The notes under the pieces are model-generated. The model had not been told where the DNA came from and made no database searches. It worked only from the letters and a program-made list of their open reading frames with translations. This document shows positions 32,277 through 39,651 of a stretch of 47,593 nt of DNA, one piece after another. The position numbers and the translations under genes were made by a program. Positions within the stretch are counted from its first letter, which is position 1, and every line of letters begins with the position of its first letter. The stretch lies in IMG/VR virus record IMGVR_UViG_3300032217_001043, positions 1-47,593 of that record; one strand, 5' to 3'. This DNA comes from a virus.

Positions 32277-33722
32277 ATGCAATTTCAAGACAATACCCCA
32301 TATGACATCCTAACCGAGAAATGGAATCCAGTGCTCAATCACGATGCACTATCTCCAATCGGTGATGATTACCGTAAGAAGGTCACTGCCGTCCTTCTTG
32401 AGAACCAAGAACAAGCCATTCGTAGCCAACACCTCGCTGAGGATATGAGCTCCGGTAACCTCGGTGGTCCCGCCACCTCCACTGGTTACAACACTGGTGC
32501 CGTCTCTGGTTATGACCCCGTTCTAATCAGCCTCGTTCGTCGTTCCATGCCAAATCTCATGGCATACGACATCTGCGGCGTTCAACCCATGACTGCCCCA
32601 ACCGGCCTCATCTTTGCGATGCGTGCCCAATATGGTGTAGGTGGTAGCTATGGTAATAGCAATTACACCGAAGCCCTGTTCCAAGAACCACAACCAGTTT
32701 ACGGTGGTTCAGGATATACTCTCACCGGTCTATCATTCGCTGGTAGTACCGGTGGTTACGGTCTATCTGCAGGTTGGAACTATTCCGCAGGATTCTCTGG
32801 TGGTATTAACTATACTGCATATGCCGGTACTGGTATTAACTCATTCAACGCCCTCCGTGGTATGTTGACCAATTATGGCGAAGCTCTAGGAAGCAGCTCT
32901 AACGTCAGCCCATACCAAGCCTTGAATCAAATGTCTTTCTCAATTGACCGCGTTGCTGTACAAGCTCGTACTCGCGCTCTAAGCAGCAACTATTCAGTTG
33001 AATTGGCTCAAGACCTCAAGGCCGTTCATGGTCTTGATGCTGAAGCAGAACTCGCCAATCTCCTCAGCACTGAAATTCTTGCTGAAATCAACCGCGAGAT
33101 CGTCCGTACTATTTACTACGTTGCTCGTAAGGGTTCTGTCCAACCTGATATTGGAAATCAAGGTGTATATAACCTTGTTGCTGACTCAGATGGTCGTTGG
33201 TCTGCTGAACGCTTCCGCGGCCTCAGCTTCCAAATTGAGCGCGAGTGCAATGCAATCGCCAAGGAAACCCGCCGTGGTAAGGGCAACTTCATCATTTGCG
33301 ATAGCGATACCGCAGCCGCCCTCGCCATGTCTGGCTTCATGAGCCTCAGCCCAGCCATTGCTCCTCAACTCAATGTTGATGATACCCAAGCAACGTTTGC
33401 TGGTATTCTAAGTGGTAAGATCCGTGTTTACATCGATCCATATGCCCCACTTGGTGCCAACTTCTTCGTTGCTGGTTATAAGGGTGAGAGTCCATATGAT
33501 GCAGGTCTCTTCTACTGCCCATACGTTCCTCTCCAAATGGTCCGTGCAGTTGATCCCAATACTTTCCAACCACGTATTGCGTTCAAGACCCGTTATGGAG
33601 TTGTTGCGAACCCCTTCGTTCTCAATAGCAGCAGAGTTCCAGATGGTGAAACCTTGTCACAAGGTATCAACCAATACTACCGTCTAACCCAAGTTGCCAA
33701 CCTCCACGGCAACGGTACTTGA
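32277..33722 (+). CDS. gp23: gp23 major capsid protein, 481 aa
   Basis: T4-type capsid protein: after an N-terminal peptide with gp21-type site LAE (53-55) comes GYDPVLISLVRRSMPNLMAYDICGVQPMTAPTGLIFAMRAQYG, the signature block of gp23. Further on are MSFSIDRVAVQARTRALSSNYSVELAQDLKAVHGLDAEAELANLLSTEI and the C-terminal KTRYGVVANPF. It is cleaved during maturation to form the hexamers. P1' is Asp, unusual for gp21. The codons favour C and G at third positions, as expected for the most abundant virion protein. It has its own promoter and terminator. Confidence 0.96.
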   Translation: MQFQDNTPYDILTEKWNPVLNHDALSPIGDDYRKKVTAVLLENQEQAIRSQHLAEDMSSGNLGGPATSTGYNTGAVSGYDPVLISLVRRSMPNLMAYDICGVQPMTAPTGLIFAMRAQYGVGGSYGNSNYTEALFQEPQPVYGGSGYTLTGLSFAGSTGGYGLSAGWNYSAGFSGGINYTAYAGTGINSFNALRGMLTNYGEALGSSSNVSPYQALNQMSFSIDRVAVQARTRALSSNYSVELAQDLKAVHGLDAEAELANLLSTEILAEINREIVRTIYYVARKGSVQPDIGNQGVYNLVADSDGRWSAERFRGLSFQIERECNAIAKETRRGKGNFIICDSDTAAALAMSGFMSLSPAIAPQLNVDDTQATFAGILSGKIRVYIDPYAPLGANFFVAGYKGESPYDAGLFYCPYVPLQMVRAVDPNTFQPRIAFKTRYGVVANPFVLNSSRVPDGETLSQGINQYYRLTQVANLHGNGT

Positions 33723-33749
33723 TTAGAAGTTAGTAGATAGCGTAAGTTC

Positions 33750-33785
33750 AAAAACCCTCCCGAGAAATCGGGAGGGTTTTCTTTT
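33750..33785 (+). terminator. gp23 intrinsic terminator
   Basis: A-run, CCCTCCCGA (33755-33763), GAAA loop, TCGGGAGGG (33768-33776), then TTTTCTTTT. The 9-bp GC-rich stem with flanking A/T complement ends the capsid transcript. The next late promoter starts at 33789. Confidence 0.9.
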
Positions 33786-33788
33786 ATC

Positions 33789-33796
33789 CATAAATA
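33789..33796 (+). promoter_or_regulatory. T4-type late promoter, CATAAATA
   Basis: CATAAATA is followed by five bases (TTTCT) and then ATG 33802, with no Shine-Dalgarno. It is the same geometry as at gp13 and a leaderless candidate. Confidence 0.65.
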
Positions 33797-33801
33797 TTTC
33801 T

Positions 33802-34329
33802 ATGGCAACCTGCTCAAGTAATACCAATCCACTTTACAATAATTACTTTACTCTTAAGTTTAATAGAGGAACTAGCCAACTGGAACTCATGTGCCAGAGA
33901 GCAAACCTTCCCGGTATTTCTGTTCCAGATCTAGTTCAACCAACTACTTTGGGTACTACAATTCCAGTTCCAAGTATGGTTGCTGGATTTGAACCTCTGG
34001 CAGTGGAATTCATTGTTGATGAAAATATGACAAATTGGAATTCCATATACTCATGGATTCGAAATATTACAAATATTGAAAATGACACTCAATACAATAT
34101 TGATTACCAAACCTGGCATATTACAGGAACCCTGAGCATTTATACAGGTCCGTTTGGACTTGCTAACAACAGCCCTATAACAATAACTTTTACAAATATT
34201 GTTCCAATATATTTGAGTGGATTGAATTTTCAATCTGACAATAGTGATGCAATTGTTCAAAAAGCCAATTGCAAATTTAAATATTCATATTATACAATAT
34301 CACCTAATCCTCCCGCCATACTTACTTAA
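33802..34329 (+). CDS. Tail-tube-like protein (gp19 family), 175 aa
   Basis: Strand pattern NNYFTLKFNRGTSQLELMCQRANLPGISVPDLVQPT, VAGFEPLAVEFIVDENMTNWNSIYSWIRNI and a terminal strand (ANCKFKYSYYTIS) resemble gp19/gp54-type tube proteins (FxVxF, ANLPG, V-x-F-x-V-D-E, W-x-x-I-x-x-W). It stands apart from the tail operon, after the capsid terminator, and is monocistronic from a late promoter. It could be a minor tube ring or a specialised tube-like protein of another organelle. Its stop overlaps the convergent Sm-like gene by four bases. Confidence 0.55.
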   Translation: MATCSSNTNPLYNNYFTLKFNRGTSQLELMCQRANLPGISVPDLVQPTTLGTTIPVPSMVAGFEPLAVEFIVDENMTNWNSIYSWIRNITNIENDTQYNIDYQTWHITGTLSIYTGPFGLANNSPITITFTNIVPIYLSGLNFQSDNSDAIVQKANCKFKYSYYTISPNPPAILT

Positions 34330-34997
34330 AGATAGTCAGTAGGGTTGTCAGACCAACTTTCTGGGTTCTCTGGGGGCAGATTTGGGTCAAATGGCAATTT
34401 GTTTTGCTCAGGCTTGACTTTACGGCGCTTCTTGCGCTTGGGTTGGGGTGCAGGCTCTTCTGGGGGTAGTTCGTTTATAGGGGATTCTTGGTCTTCGTTT
34501 GACAATATATCTTCTTCGTCACCCTCATCTAGTAAAATTTCAGCCTCTTCAAAGTTATCTATCAGATCATTGACAAAATTTACAAAATCTTCATTTGTAA
34601 ATAAATCATTCAACATTTGGAGACCAGATTCGTGTGCAAACTTCATATCATCGGGAAGAGATGAAACTACAGTTTTGGGATCTGTCTGCATTGTCATAAA
34701 ATATATCTCATACATTTTCTCTAATTCCAGAGTAGGTGCTCCAATATAAACTATGACATTGCGTGTTAGAGAAATTTCATGACCACGAATATTGGAAAGA
34801 TAATTTGTTAGTTTGACGTATTCTACCAATTCGCCTTGTTCATCACGAACAACATAGGCTTCAAGCCGAGCAGGCAGTTTAATTGAAATTCTATCGGTGT
34901 AAGCCTCATTGACCATACCAATTATTTCTTCGCCTGAAGTAAGCTTAACAACTCGCAATACACCGCCAAAAGAATTCTCGGGAAGTGATTCGGACAT
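34326..34997 (-). CDS. Sm-like N-terminal domain protein with acidic/basic tail, 223 aa
   Basis: Residues 10-90 (VLRVVKLTSGEEIIGMVNEAYTDRISIKLPARLEAYVV...ISLTRNVIVYIGAPTLELEKMY) resemble the Sm-like module of the 90-aa protein at 7639. The middle is helical and acidic (FVNDLIDNFEEAEILLDEGDEEDIL). A Pro-rich linker and a strongly basic cluster (PKRKKRRKVKPEQ) end it, a layout suited to nucleic-acid binding. ATG 34997 has AGGGAGG upstream but lies within a hairpin (34992-35007). Its function is unknown. Confidence 0.5.
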   Translation of the reverse strand: MSESLPENSFGGVLRVVKLTSGEEIIGMVNEAYTDRISIKLPARLEAYVVRDEQGELVEYVKLTNYLSNIRGHEISLTRNVIVYIGAPTLELEKMYEIYFMTMQTDPKTVVSSLPDDMKFAHESGLQMLNDLFTNEDFVNFVNDLIDNFEEAEILLDEGDEEDILSNEDQESPINELPPEEPAPQPKRKKRRKVKPEQNKLPFDPNLPPENPESWSDNPTDYL

Positions 34998-35007
34998 GTA
35001 TATGTCC
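34992..35007 (-). promoter_or_regulatory. Start-codon hairpin of the Sm-like gene
   Basis: A perfect inverted repeat GGACAT-ATAC-ATGTCC on the coding strand. The 5' arm begins inside the Shine-Dalgarno GGGAGGAC and the 3' arm contains ATG plus the second codon. Folding would hide both initiation signals, so it is a candidate translational operator. Confidence 0.5.
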
Positions 35008-35018
35008 TCCCTTCACTA

Positions 35019-36527
35019 TTATTTATCTTTTATGCTGTCCTTTAAAGACATGGAAAAGATTTTATGGTCAAACTTTTCTTTTTTATATATTTTTACACGT
35101 TCTTCGAAGTGACGGAAGATATGGTTCTTGTGTTTCAGCCAGCATAGGTCATCTACAATGTCAAAAACTTTGAGTGTCTTCTTTTTTGCAGACACTCTTA
35201 GACCACGACCAATGCTTTGAAGCAATCTGATTATAGACTTAGTAGGCGAGGCAAAAATAATATTGTCGATATTAACAATATTGATACCAGCGCTAGTAGT
35301 GCCATAACTCGCAACCAGTATAGCATCTCTTTCCGTATCAACGACTTTTCTAATATATTCTCTTGTGTCTGCTTCTGTTTTTCCAGAGATGAAATATATT
35401 GGTCTACCGCTTTTTGCTGACTCCAAGAGAGCGGCGAGAGGCTTTCCGTGATCTTCGACGTAATTAAAGAGGACGAGCGTGTTGCCTTTGGTTTTGAGTG
35501 CGAGTTCTTTGACAAATTCGTTCCTCTTTTTATTAGTTATGATCCACTTTAATTCGTCAGGATATTTTTGCTTTTTAAGCAGTTGCTTCTCTTCGTCGCT
35601 ATACTGCAACAGAATACAGTCGATTCCAATAGTAGCAAGCAATCCCTTGTTCATTAAGTTCTTTGTTTGAATGAACTGAATGGCGGGACCAAGGATGCCT
35701 TCTATGCTCAGTCGATGTGCCTGTGCTTGGTCTAGTGTTCCTGTTGTACCAATACGAAACCAAGCCTTGGCAAGCTTCTGACCAATCATGTTGATCGATT
35801 CTGCTTTGGCTTGATGGCACTCGTCAAAGAAGATGGCATCAAACTGATCAAACCATTCTCTTGGCAATTTGTATATTGATTGCCATGTAGAGACTACAAT
35901 CTGTTTATTTGTATCTTTATCTACACCAGCAGATATCTTATGGATGTACTTTTTGCAAGACCAAGATGAATCTTGTGAAGAGTAATCAAAAAAATCAGAA
36001 TCCATCTGATTCACGAGACCAACGGTTGGCACGAGAATCAAAATTTTGCGATTTGACGATAATACGGATTGTAGAAATCGGACCAAGACGTAGATTATCA
36101 AACTTTTGCCCGAACCAGTAGGAGAAATTAATACGCATCTGTGATGGTTCAAAGCATGCATAATAGCCTGCTGCTGATGGGCATGCATCTGCACGGGCTT
36201 CTTCTTCACCGACACCGCTAGGGTATCGTAGAATTGTGCAAGCTGTGTTTCCTTTATACATAAAGGATTCCTATTCTCTTTAATATTTAATGAATATTTA
36301 CGATCTTGAGAAAACTTATCAAGATAAGTTTTTAAGCCACGTGGAAGAGTGGATGTAAGGATATCATATAACCGGATTTTCCCATCCCATATACGCCGTT
36401 TGAACATAGGCATATACTGGGCACCGGGTACCATGAACGAGAAATAATCTCGTAACTCTTGTTTGATTCCTTTTTCTGCTTTGATGTAGTAACGAACTTC
36501 ATCTACAGATTCAACTTCAATATCCAC
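35019..36527 (-). CDS. uvsW: UvsW-like recombination DNA/RNA helicase, 502 aa
   Basis: SF2 helicase with an N-terminal DNA-binding part (MFKRRIWDGKIRLYD), Walker A SPTGSGKS (135-142), DECH box (235-238), motif III TTGTLD, and C-terminal motifs VASYGTTSAGINI and QSIGRGLR. Order and length match T4 UvsW (503 aa), which unwinds R-loops and branched intermediates and switches replication from origins to recombination. The start is a GTG at 36527 with no Shine-Dalgarno, four bases after a TATAAATA late element. T4 uvsW is also a late gene. It follows uvsY by seven bases. Confidence 0.95.
   Translation of the reverse strand: MDIEVESVDEVRYYIKAEKGIKQELRDYFSFMVPGAQYMPMFKRRIWDGKIRLYDILTSTLPRGLKTYLDKFSQDRKYSLNIKENRNPLCIKETQLAQFYDTLAVSVKKKPVQMHAHQQQAIMHALNHHRCVLISPTGSGKSLIIYVLVRFLQSVLSSNRKILILVPTVGLVNQMDSDFFDYSSQDSSWSCKKYIHKISAGVDKDTNKQIVVSTWQSIYKLPREWFDQFDAIFFDECHQAKAESINMIGQKLAKAWFRIGTTGTLDQAQAHRLSIEGILGPAIQFIQTKNLMNKGLLATIGIDCILLQYSDEEKQLLKKQKYPDELKWIITNKKRNEFVKELALKTKGNTLVLFNYVEDHGKPLAALLESAKSGRPIYFISGKTEADTREYIRKVVDTERDAILVASYGTTSAGINIVNIDNIIFASPTKSIIRLLQSIGRGLRVSAKKKTLKVFDIVDDLCWLKHKNHIFRHFEERVKIYKKEKFDHKIFSMSLKDSIKDK
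35020..35027 (-). promoter_or_regulatory. T4-type late promoter, GATAAATA
   Basis: GATAAATA on the minus strand overlaps the uvsW stop codon region and precedes the AGGGAGG ribosome-binding site of the Sm-like gene by about 10 bases. It is a weaker match than TATAAATA. Confidence 0.45.
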
Positions 36528-36531
36528 ATAA

Positions 36532-36539
36532 TATTTATA
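36532..36539 (-). promoter_or_regulatory. T4-type late promoter of uvsW, TATAAATA
   Basis: An exact TATAAATA on the minus strand overlaps the uvsY stop codon. TTAT separates it from the GTG start of uvsW. The four-base gap implies a leaderless or near-leaderless late transcript. Confidence 0.6.
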
Positions 36540-36972
36540 CTATGCCATTCATCATTTTTTGCCAATCAATGGCAGACTTGATGTTGAAGTTTCGGTTGTT
36601 GATGGCCTTTAGAAATTCTTCAACCATCTTGACCTTGATCTCATTGACAGCCACTTTGGACTTCAATTCAACGATCTTGGGATCACCCTCAATGAACTTT
36701 TCTACATCAGTCTTAAGTAGATCCAAGTCAAAAGGTTCCTCTCCCCATGCTTCCAGTTCTTCTTTGGATGCTTTACCAGTCAAAATTTTCCACTTACGCA
36801 ATCTTTGAATTGCATAATCATTCTGGTGCTTGGTCAAAAGTAATTTAAAGTCTGTAAGCATATTAAGATACTTGGCGTGTACTTGAGGTATCTTAAGAGC
36901 CTCTACACCTAATTCTGTAGAGTCTATTTGGGAATCTTTAGTAATATTATTCTTGAGGTCTTCTAGATTCAT
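36535..36972 (-). CDS. uvsY: UvsY-like recombination mediator, 145 aa
   Basis: MNLEDLKNNITKDSQIDSTELGVEALKIPQVHAKYLNMLTDFK... and RNFNIKSAIDWQKMMNG follow T4 UvsY (RLEDLQEELKKDVFIDSTKLQYEAANNVMLYSKWLNKH... RGFAIKHIQDMRAFEAG). UvsY loads UvsX on gp32-coated ssDNA. It is expressed from a sigma70-like promoter at complement(36982-37009), divergent from the glycan operon, and precedes uvsW. Confidence 0.9.
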   Translation of the reverse strand: MNLEDLKNNITKDSQIDSTELGVEALKIPQVHAKYLNMLTDFKLLLTKHQNDYAIQRLRKWKILTGKASKEELEAWGEEPFDLDLLKTDVEKFIEGDPKIVELKSKVAVNEIKVKMVEEFLKAINNRNFNIKSAIDWQKMMNGIV

Positions 36973-36981
36973 TTGGTTTGA

Positions 36982-37009
36982 AGTATAAAGTACTTTAGGA
37001 AAAAGTCAA
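36982..37009 (-). promoter_or_regulatory. Sigma70-like promoter of uvsY, TTGACT-N16-TATACT
   Basis: On the minus strand TTGACT (37009-37004) and TATACT (36987-36982) are 16 nt apart, ten bases before ATG 36972. Its -35 box lies nine bases from that of the divergent glycan promoter. Confidence 0.65.
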
Positions 37010-37016
37010 CTAAATA
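37009..37016 (+). promoter_or_regulatory. Possible late promoter upstream of the glycan operon, ACTAAATA
   Basis: ACTAAATA, identical to the elements of gp18, gp22 and gp23, lies 44 nt before ATG 37061 and just upstream of a sigma70-like promoter. It would add late transcription of the glycan genes. Confidence 0.4.
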
Positions 37017-37018
37017 AC

Positions 37019-37046
37019 TTGACATCTTTATATGATGTATTATATT
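37019..37046 (+). promoter_or_regulatory. Sigma70-like promoter of the glycan operon, TTGACA-N16-TATATT
   Basis: TTGACA (37019-37024) and TATATT (37041-37046) are spaced by 16 nt. GTGAGG (37051-37056) follows as ribosome-binding site before ATG 37061. Early or middle expression by the host polymerase is implied. Confidence 0.65.
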
Positions 37047-37060
37047 TATTGTGAGGTCTT

Positions 37061-37696
37061 ATGATTATTGATTTACGCGAAATTCCGGTTGTCTGGATTA
37101 ATTTAGATTCTGCAACAAAAAATGCAGAAACAATGAAAACAAGATTTGAAAAATATGGGTTTAAAAACACTCATAGAAAATCTGCTTTAATCATTCCACC
37201 ACCACCAAATACTGACAAATCAATAGCACACTTTAGGGGGTGTGGTCAGTCCCATATTGATATATTGGATGAGATGGCTTATACAACGCCACTTTTGGTT
37301 TTAGAGGATGATGTTGAATTTGTAGACAATTTTAATCCAGTAATAACTTTACCTGATGATTCTGATGCCGTATATTTGGGTATCTCTCATGGTAATGCAT
37401 ATTACCAAACATGCAAACAAGATGACAATTATTTAAGAATTTCAGGAATTTTGGCCGCACATGCTATTTTATATATTACTCCTAAATTTCGACAAGCAAT
37501 GTCGCAAATAGGAAAGCATTGTCTGTATGATTTAAATAAACCGTGGGACCTAGGTACTGCTGCCATCCAACCTCATTTTAAAGTATATACGCCAAATAGT
37601 CCTCTTATATACCAGTCAAATGATAGGGAAAGTTCTAATAAATGGCAGAATCTAACAGATAGCCCACTAGAAAATAGAAATTTTATTTTTCCATGA
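37061..37696 (+). CDS. GT25-like glycosyltransferase, 211 aa
   Basis: The pattern IPVVWINLDSATKNAETMKTRFEKYGF near the N-terminus (the VxxINLxxxxxRxxxMxxxF of GT25/LPS glycosyltransferases), GCGQSHIDIL and the acidic VLEDDVEF motif (residues ~80-90, metal/nucleotide-sugar binding) fit a cytoplasmic GT-A enzyme that adds a sugar to LPS or similar glycans. Donor and acceptor are unknown. It is the first gene of an operon where most genes overlap; its stop overlaps the GT11 start (ATGA). Confidence 0.65.
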   Translation: MIIDLREIPVVWINLDSATKNAETMKTRFEKYGFKNTHRKSALIIPPPPNTDKSIAHFRGCGQSHIDILDEMAYTTPLLVLEDDVEFVDNFNPVITLPDDSDAVYLGISHGNAYYQTCKQDDNYLRISGILAAHAILYITPKFRQAMSQIGKHCLYDLNKPWDLGTAAIQPHFKVYTPNSPLIYQSNDRESSNKWQNLTDSPLENRNFIFP

Positions 37697-38481
37697 TTAC
37701 CTATAATATGCTTGGTAAATATGGTCGCATGGGAAACCAGATGTTTCAATACGCAACATTATTTGCTATTGCCAAAACACGTGGTTATGAATTTGGAGTT
37801 CCATATAAACTTAAATCTGATAATCCATATTTAAATTTTTGTCTGGATCGGGCTTTTCCAAATTTATCTGCAAAAGATAGCAGCGATATACAAAGCATTC
37901 ATAGGGCACAAGAACGAAATTTTACATATAATGCAGGTATTTTTGGTATACCCGATAATACTGATATAATTGGTTATTTTCAAAGTGAAAAGTATTTTAT
38001 TGATTATAGAGAACAGCTACTGAATGAATTTAATTTTCAAAAGGATATAGTACAAAGGTCTTTTGACATAAGAAGTATATCCCGTAAACCAGTTATTTCT
38101 ATACATTTAAGATTTGGTGATTATAAAAATTTAACTGATAAACACCCTATCTGTAATATTGAATACTATAAAGAAGCATTGAGTCATCTTCCAGATGATT
38201 TGTTGCTAATATCATTTAGCGATGAACCGGCGCTGGCTACTGAAATATTAAATTCGTTGAATAGAAAATATTTTATTACAGAAACTAATGATCAGAATAT
38301 AGACATGTGCACTATGTCATTATGTGATTACCATATAATTGCAAATAGTTCATTTAGTTGGTGGGGGGCCTGGTTATCTGAAAGTAGAAAAGTAATTGCT
38401 CCAAGCCAATGGTTTGGCAGCGCACCAGAAATGCCAAAAAATTGGTCTGATATTTATTGCAAAAATTGGATTATCATATGA
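37693..38481 (+). CDS. GT11 alpha-1,2-fucosyltransferase-like, 262 aa
   Basis: It contains the three GT11 signatures: GRMGNQMFQYATLFAIAK at the N-terminus, ISIHLRFGDYKN (HxRxGD, GDP-fucose binding) near residue 135, and ANSSFSWWGAWLSE near residue 217. Full length for bacterial GT11. It would transfer L-fucose from the GDP-fucose made by fcl/gmd at the end of this operon to a galactose-type acceptor. It is cytoplasmic with no membrane segment. In HLRFGDY a Phe replaces the usual second Arg of HxRRGDY, which may affect catalysis. Confidence 0.85.
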   Translation: MITYNMLGKYGRMGNQMFQYATLFAIAKTRGYEFGVPYKLKSDNPYLNFCLDRAFPNLSAKDSSDIQSIHRAQERNFTYNAGIFGIPDNTDIIGYFQSEKYFIDYREQLLNEFNFQKDIVQRSFDIRSISRKPVISIHLRFGDYKNLTDKHPICNIEYYKEALSHLPDDLLLISFSDEPALATEILNSLNRKYFITETNDQNIDMCTMSLCDYHIIANSSFSWWGAWLSESRKVIAPSQWFGSAPEMPKNWSDIYCKNWIII

Positions 38482-39311
38482 ATAAACTTCATATTTTTAC
38501 CGATGCATTTACAGTTGGTTCTTGTTTAAATAGCCCACCAAAAAATTTTGAATGGGTGTTCAACCAATATCCAACAGACGGATCACCAGTTGTTTATTTT
38601 GATTCTTCCATATTTAAAAACATGAATGATGGATATAATGGTCCAAGATATGGATGGCTTGGTGAATCATCTGAAATTATATCTAATCTGATTATGGGAG
38701 TTACATCGAATAAAGATGTATTAAAACTTAGATATAAAAATATCTTCACAAATGACAAAAGGATTATTAACATTGATCCTGAGTTTTTTAAATATAATCC
38801 ACCTGCATCTAACATGCCATGGATTAAAACACATGATATATTTGAAAAAACAAAACTCTGTTCATACATAACAAGCTTTAAACAATTTACCTCTGGTCAT
38901 ATTAAGCGTATGGAATTGTTTGAAAAATTAAAAAACAATCCACAATTTAAAGATCATATATTTGGAAGAGATTATAGATTCATTCTAGACAAGCTAGATG
39001 GCTTAAAGGATTATATGTTTTCTATTGTAATCGAAAATAGTATCTATCCAAAATATTATACTGAAAAGATAACCGACTGCTTTGCTACTGGTACTGTGCC
39101 TATATATTATGGTGACAAATCTATTGGTGAGGATTTTGATTTAAATGGTATTATTTTTATAGAAGATCTAAAGTCATTTGATTTATTAACTGCAGATTTA
39201 TATTTTTCTATGCTTCCAGCAGTCAATAACAACTTTAATAATCTGCAAAAATTAAAAACAGCAGACGATTTTATATACGAGAGCATTAATGATAAAGTTA
39301 AGCATACATAA
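38478..39311 (+). CDS. GT10 alpha-1,3-fucosyltransferase-like, 277 aa
   Basis: The C-terminal half has the GT10 donor-site block: YMFSIVIENSIYPKYYTEKITDCFATGTVPIYYGDKSIGEDFDLNGIIFIED (FxxxxENSxxxxYxTEKxxxxxxxGxVPIYxG). The N-terminal half lacks obvious family motifs. It overlaps GT11 by ATGA; the frame is open from TTG 38457, but ATG 38478 is the coupled start. A second, divergent GT10-like gene follows. Confidence 0.75.
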   Translation: MNKLHIFTDAFTVGSCLNSPPKNFEWVFNQYPTDGSPVVYFDSSIFKNMNDGYNGPRYGWLGESSEIISNLIMGVTSNKDVLKLRYKNIFTNDKRIINIDPEFFKYNPPASNMPWIKTHDIFEKTKLCSYITSFKQFTSGHIKRMELFEKLKNNPQFKDHIFGRDYRFILDKLDGLKDYMFSIVIENSIYPKYYTEKITDCFATGTVPIYYGDKSIGEDFDLNGIIFIEDLKSFDLLTADLYFSMLPAVNNNFNNLQKLKTADDFIYESINDKVKHT

Positions 39312-39651
39312 TTTTTGGCCAGATTTTAACTATGATGAAAATATTTTTATATCAATGTTGCAGGACATTTATAAAGATGAATTAATTGTTACAAATAATG
39401 TAAATGACTGCAATCTTTGTTTAGTTGCAGAAAATTATGTTCCTCCTGAAATAGATACCATTTTCAATAAAGATGGGATTATAATATTAGATGATAATTT
39501 TGATATTAATAAACTATCTCCAGAATACTATTGGTCAAAAATGAATGCTATTAAAGAGAACTATGAACTGTGTTTAAATCATAAAATTGCTGATGACTGC
39601 CTTTTTGAACAAATAGAAAAAGAAATACACAATGATACCTACAATTTATAA
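39289..39651 (+). CDS. GT10 N-terminal-like fragment or small protein, 120 aa
   Basis: LSIHNFWPDFNYDENIFISMLQDIYKDELIVTNNVNDCNLCLVAEN resembles the start of GT10 fucosyltransferases (xNFWxxFxxxxNxFxxxLxxxYxxxxVxxxxxxxDxLxxx). The protein ends before any donor-site block. It is intact, with GAGAG upstream of ATG 39289, overlaps both neighbours by about 20 bases, and is in a different frame from the next gene. It may be a split domain acting with a neighbour or a decaying remnant. Confidence 0.5.
   Translation: MIKLSIHNFWPDFNYDENIFISMLQDIYKDELIVTNNVNDCNLCLVAENYVPPEIDTIFNKDGIIILDDNFDINKLSPEYYWSKMNAIKENYELCLNHKIADDCLFEQIEKEIHNDTYNL

Noticed and set aside
38457-38477. TTG 38457 as start of the first GT10 gene
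   Set aside because: It would lie deep in the GT11 coding end without a ribosome-binding site; ATG 38478 has the ATGA coupling used across the operon.
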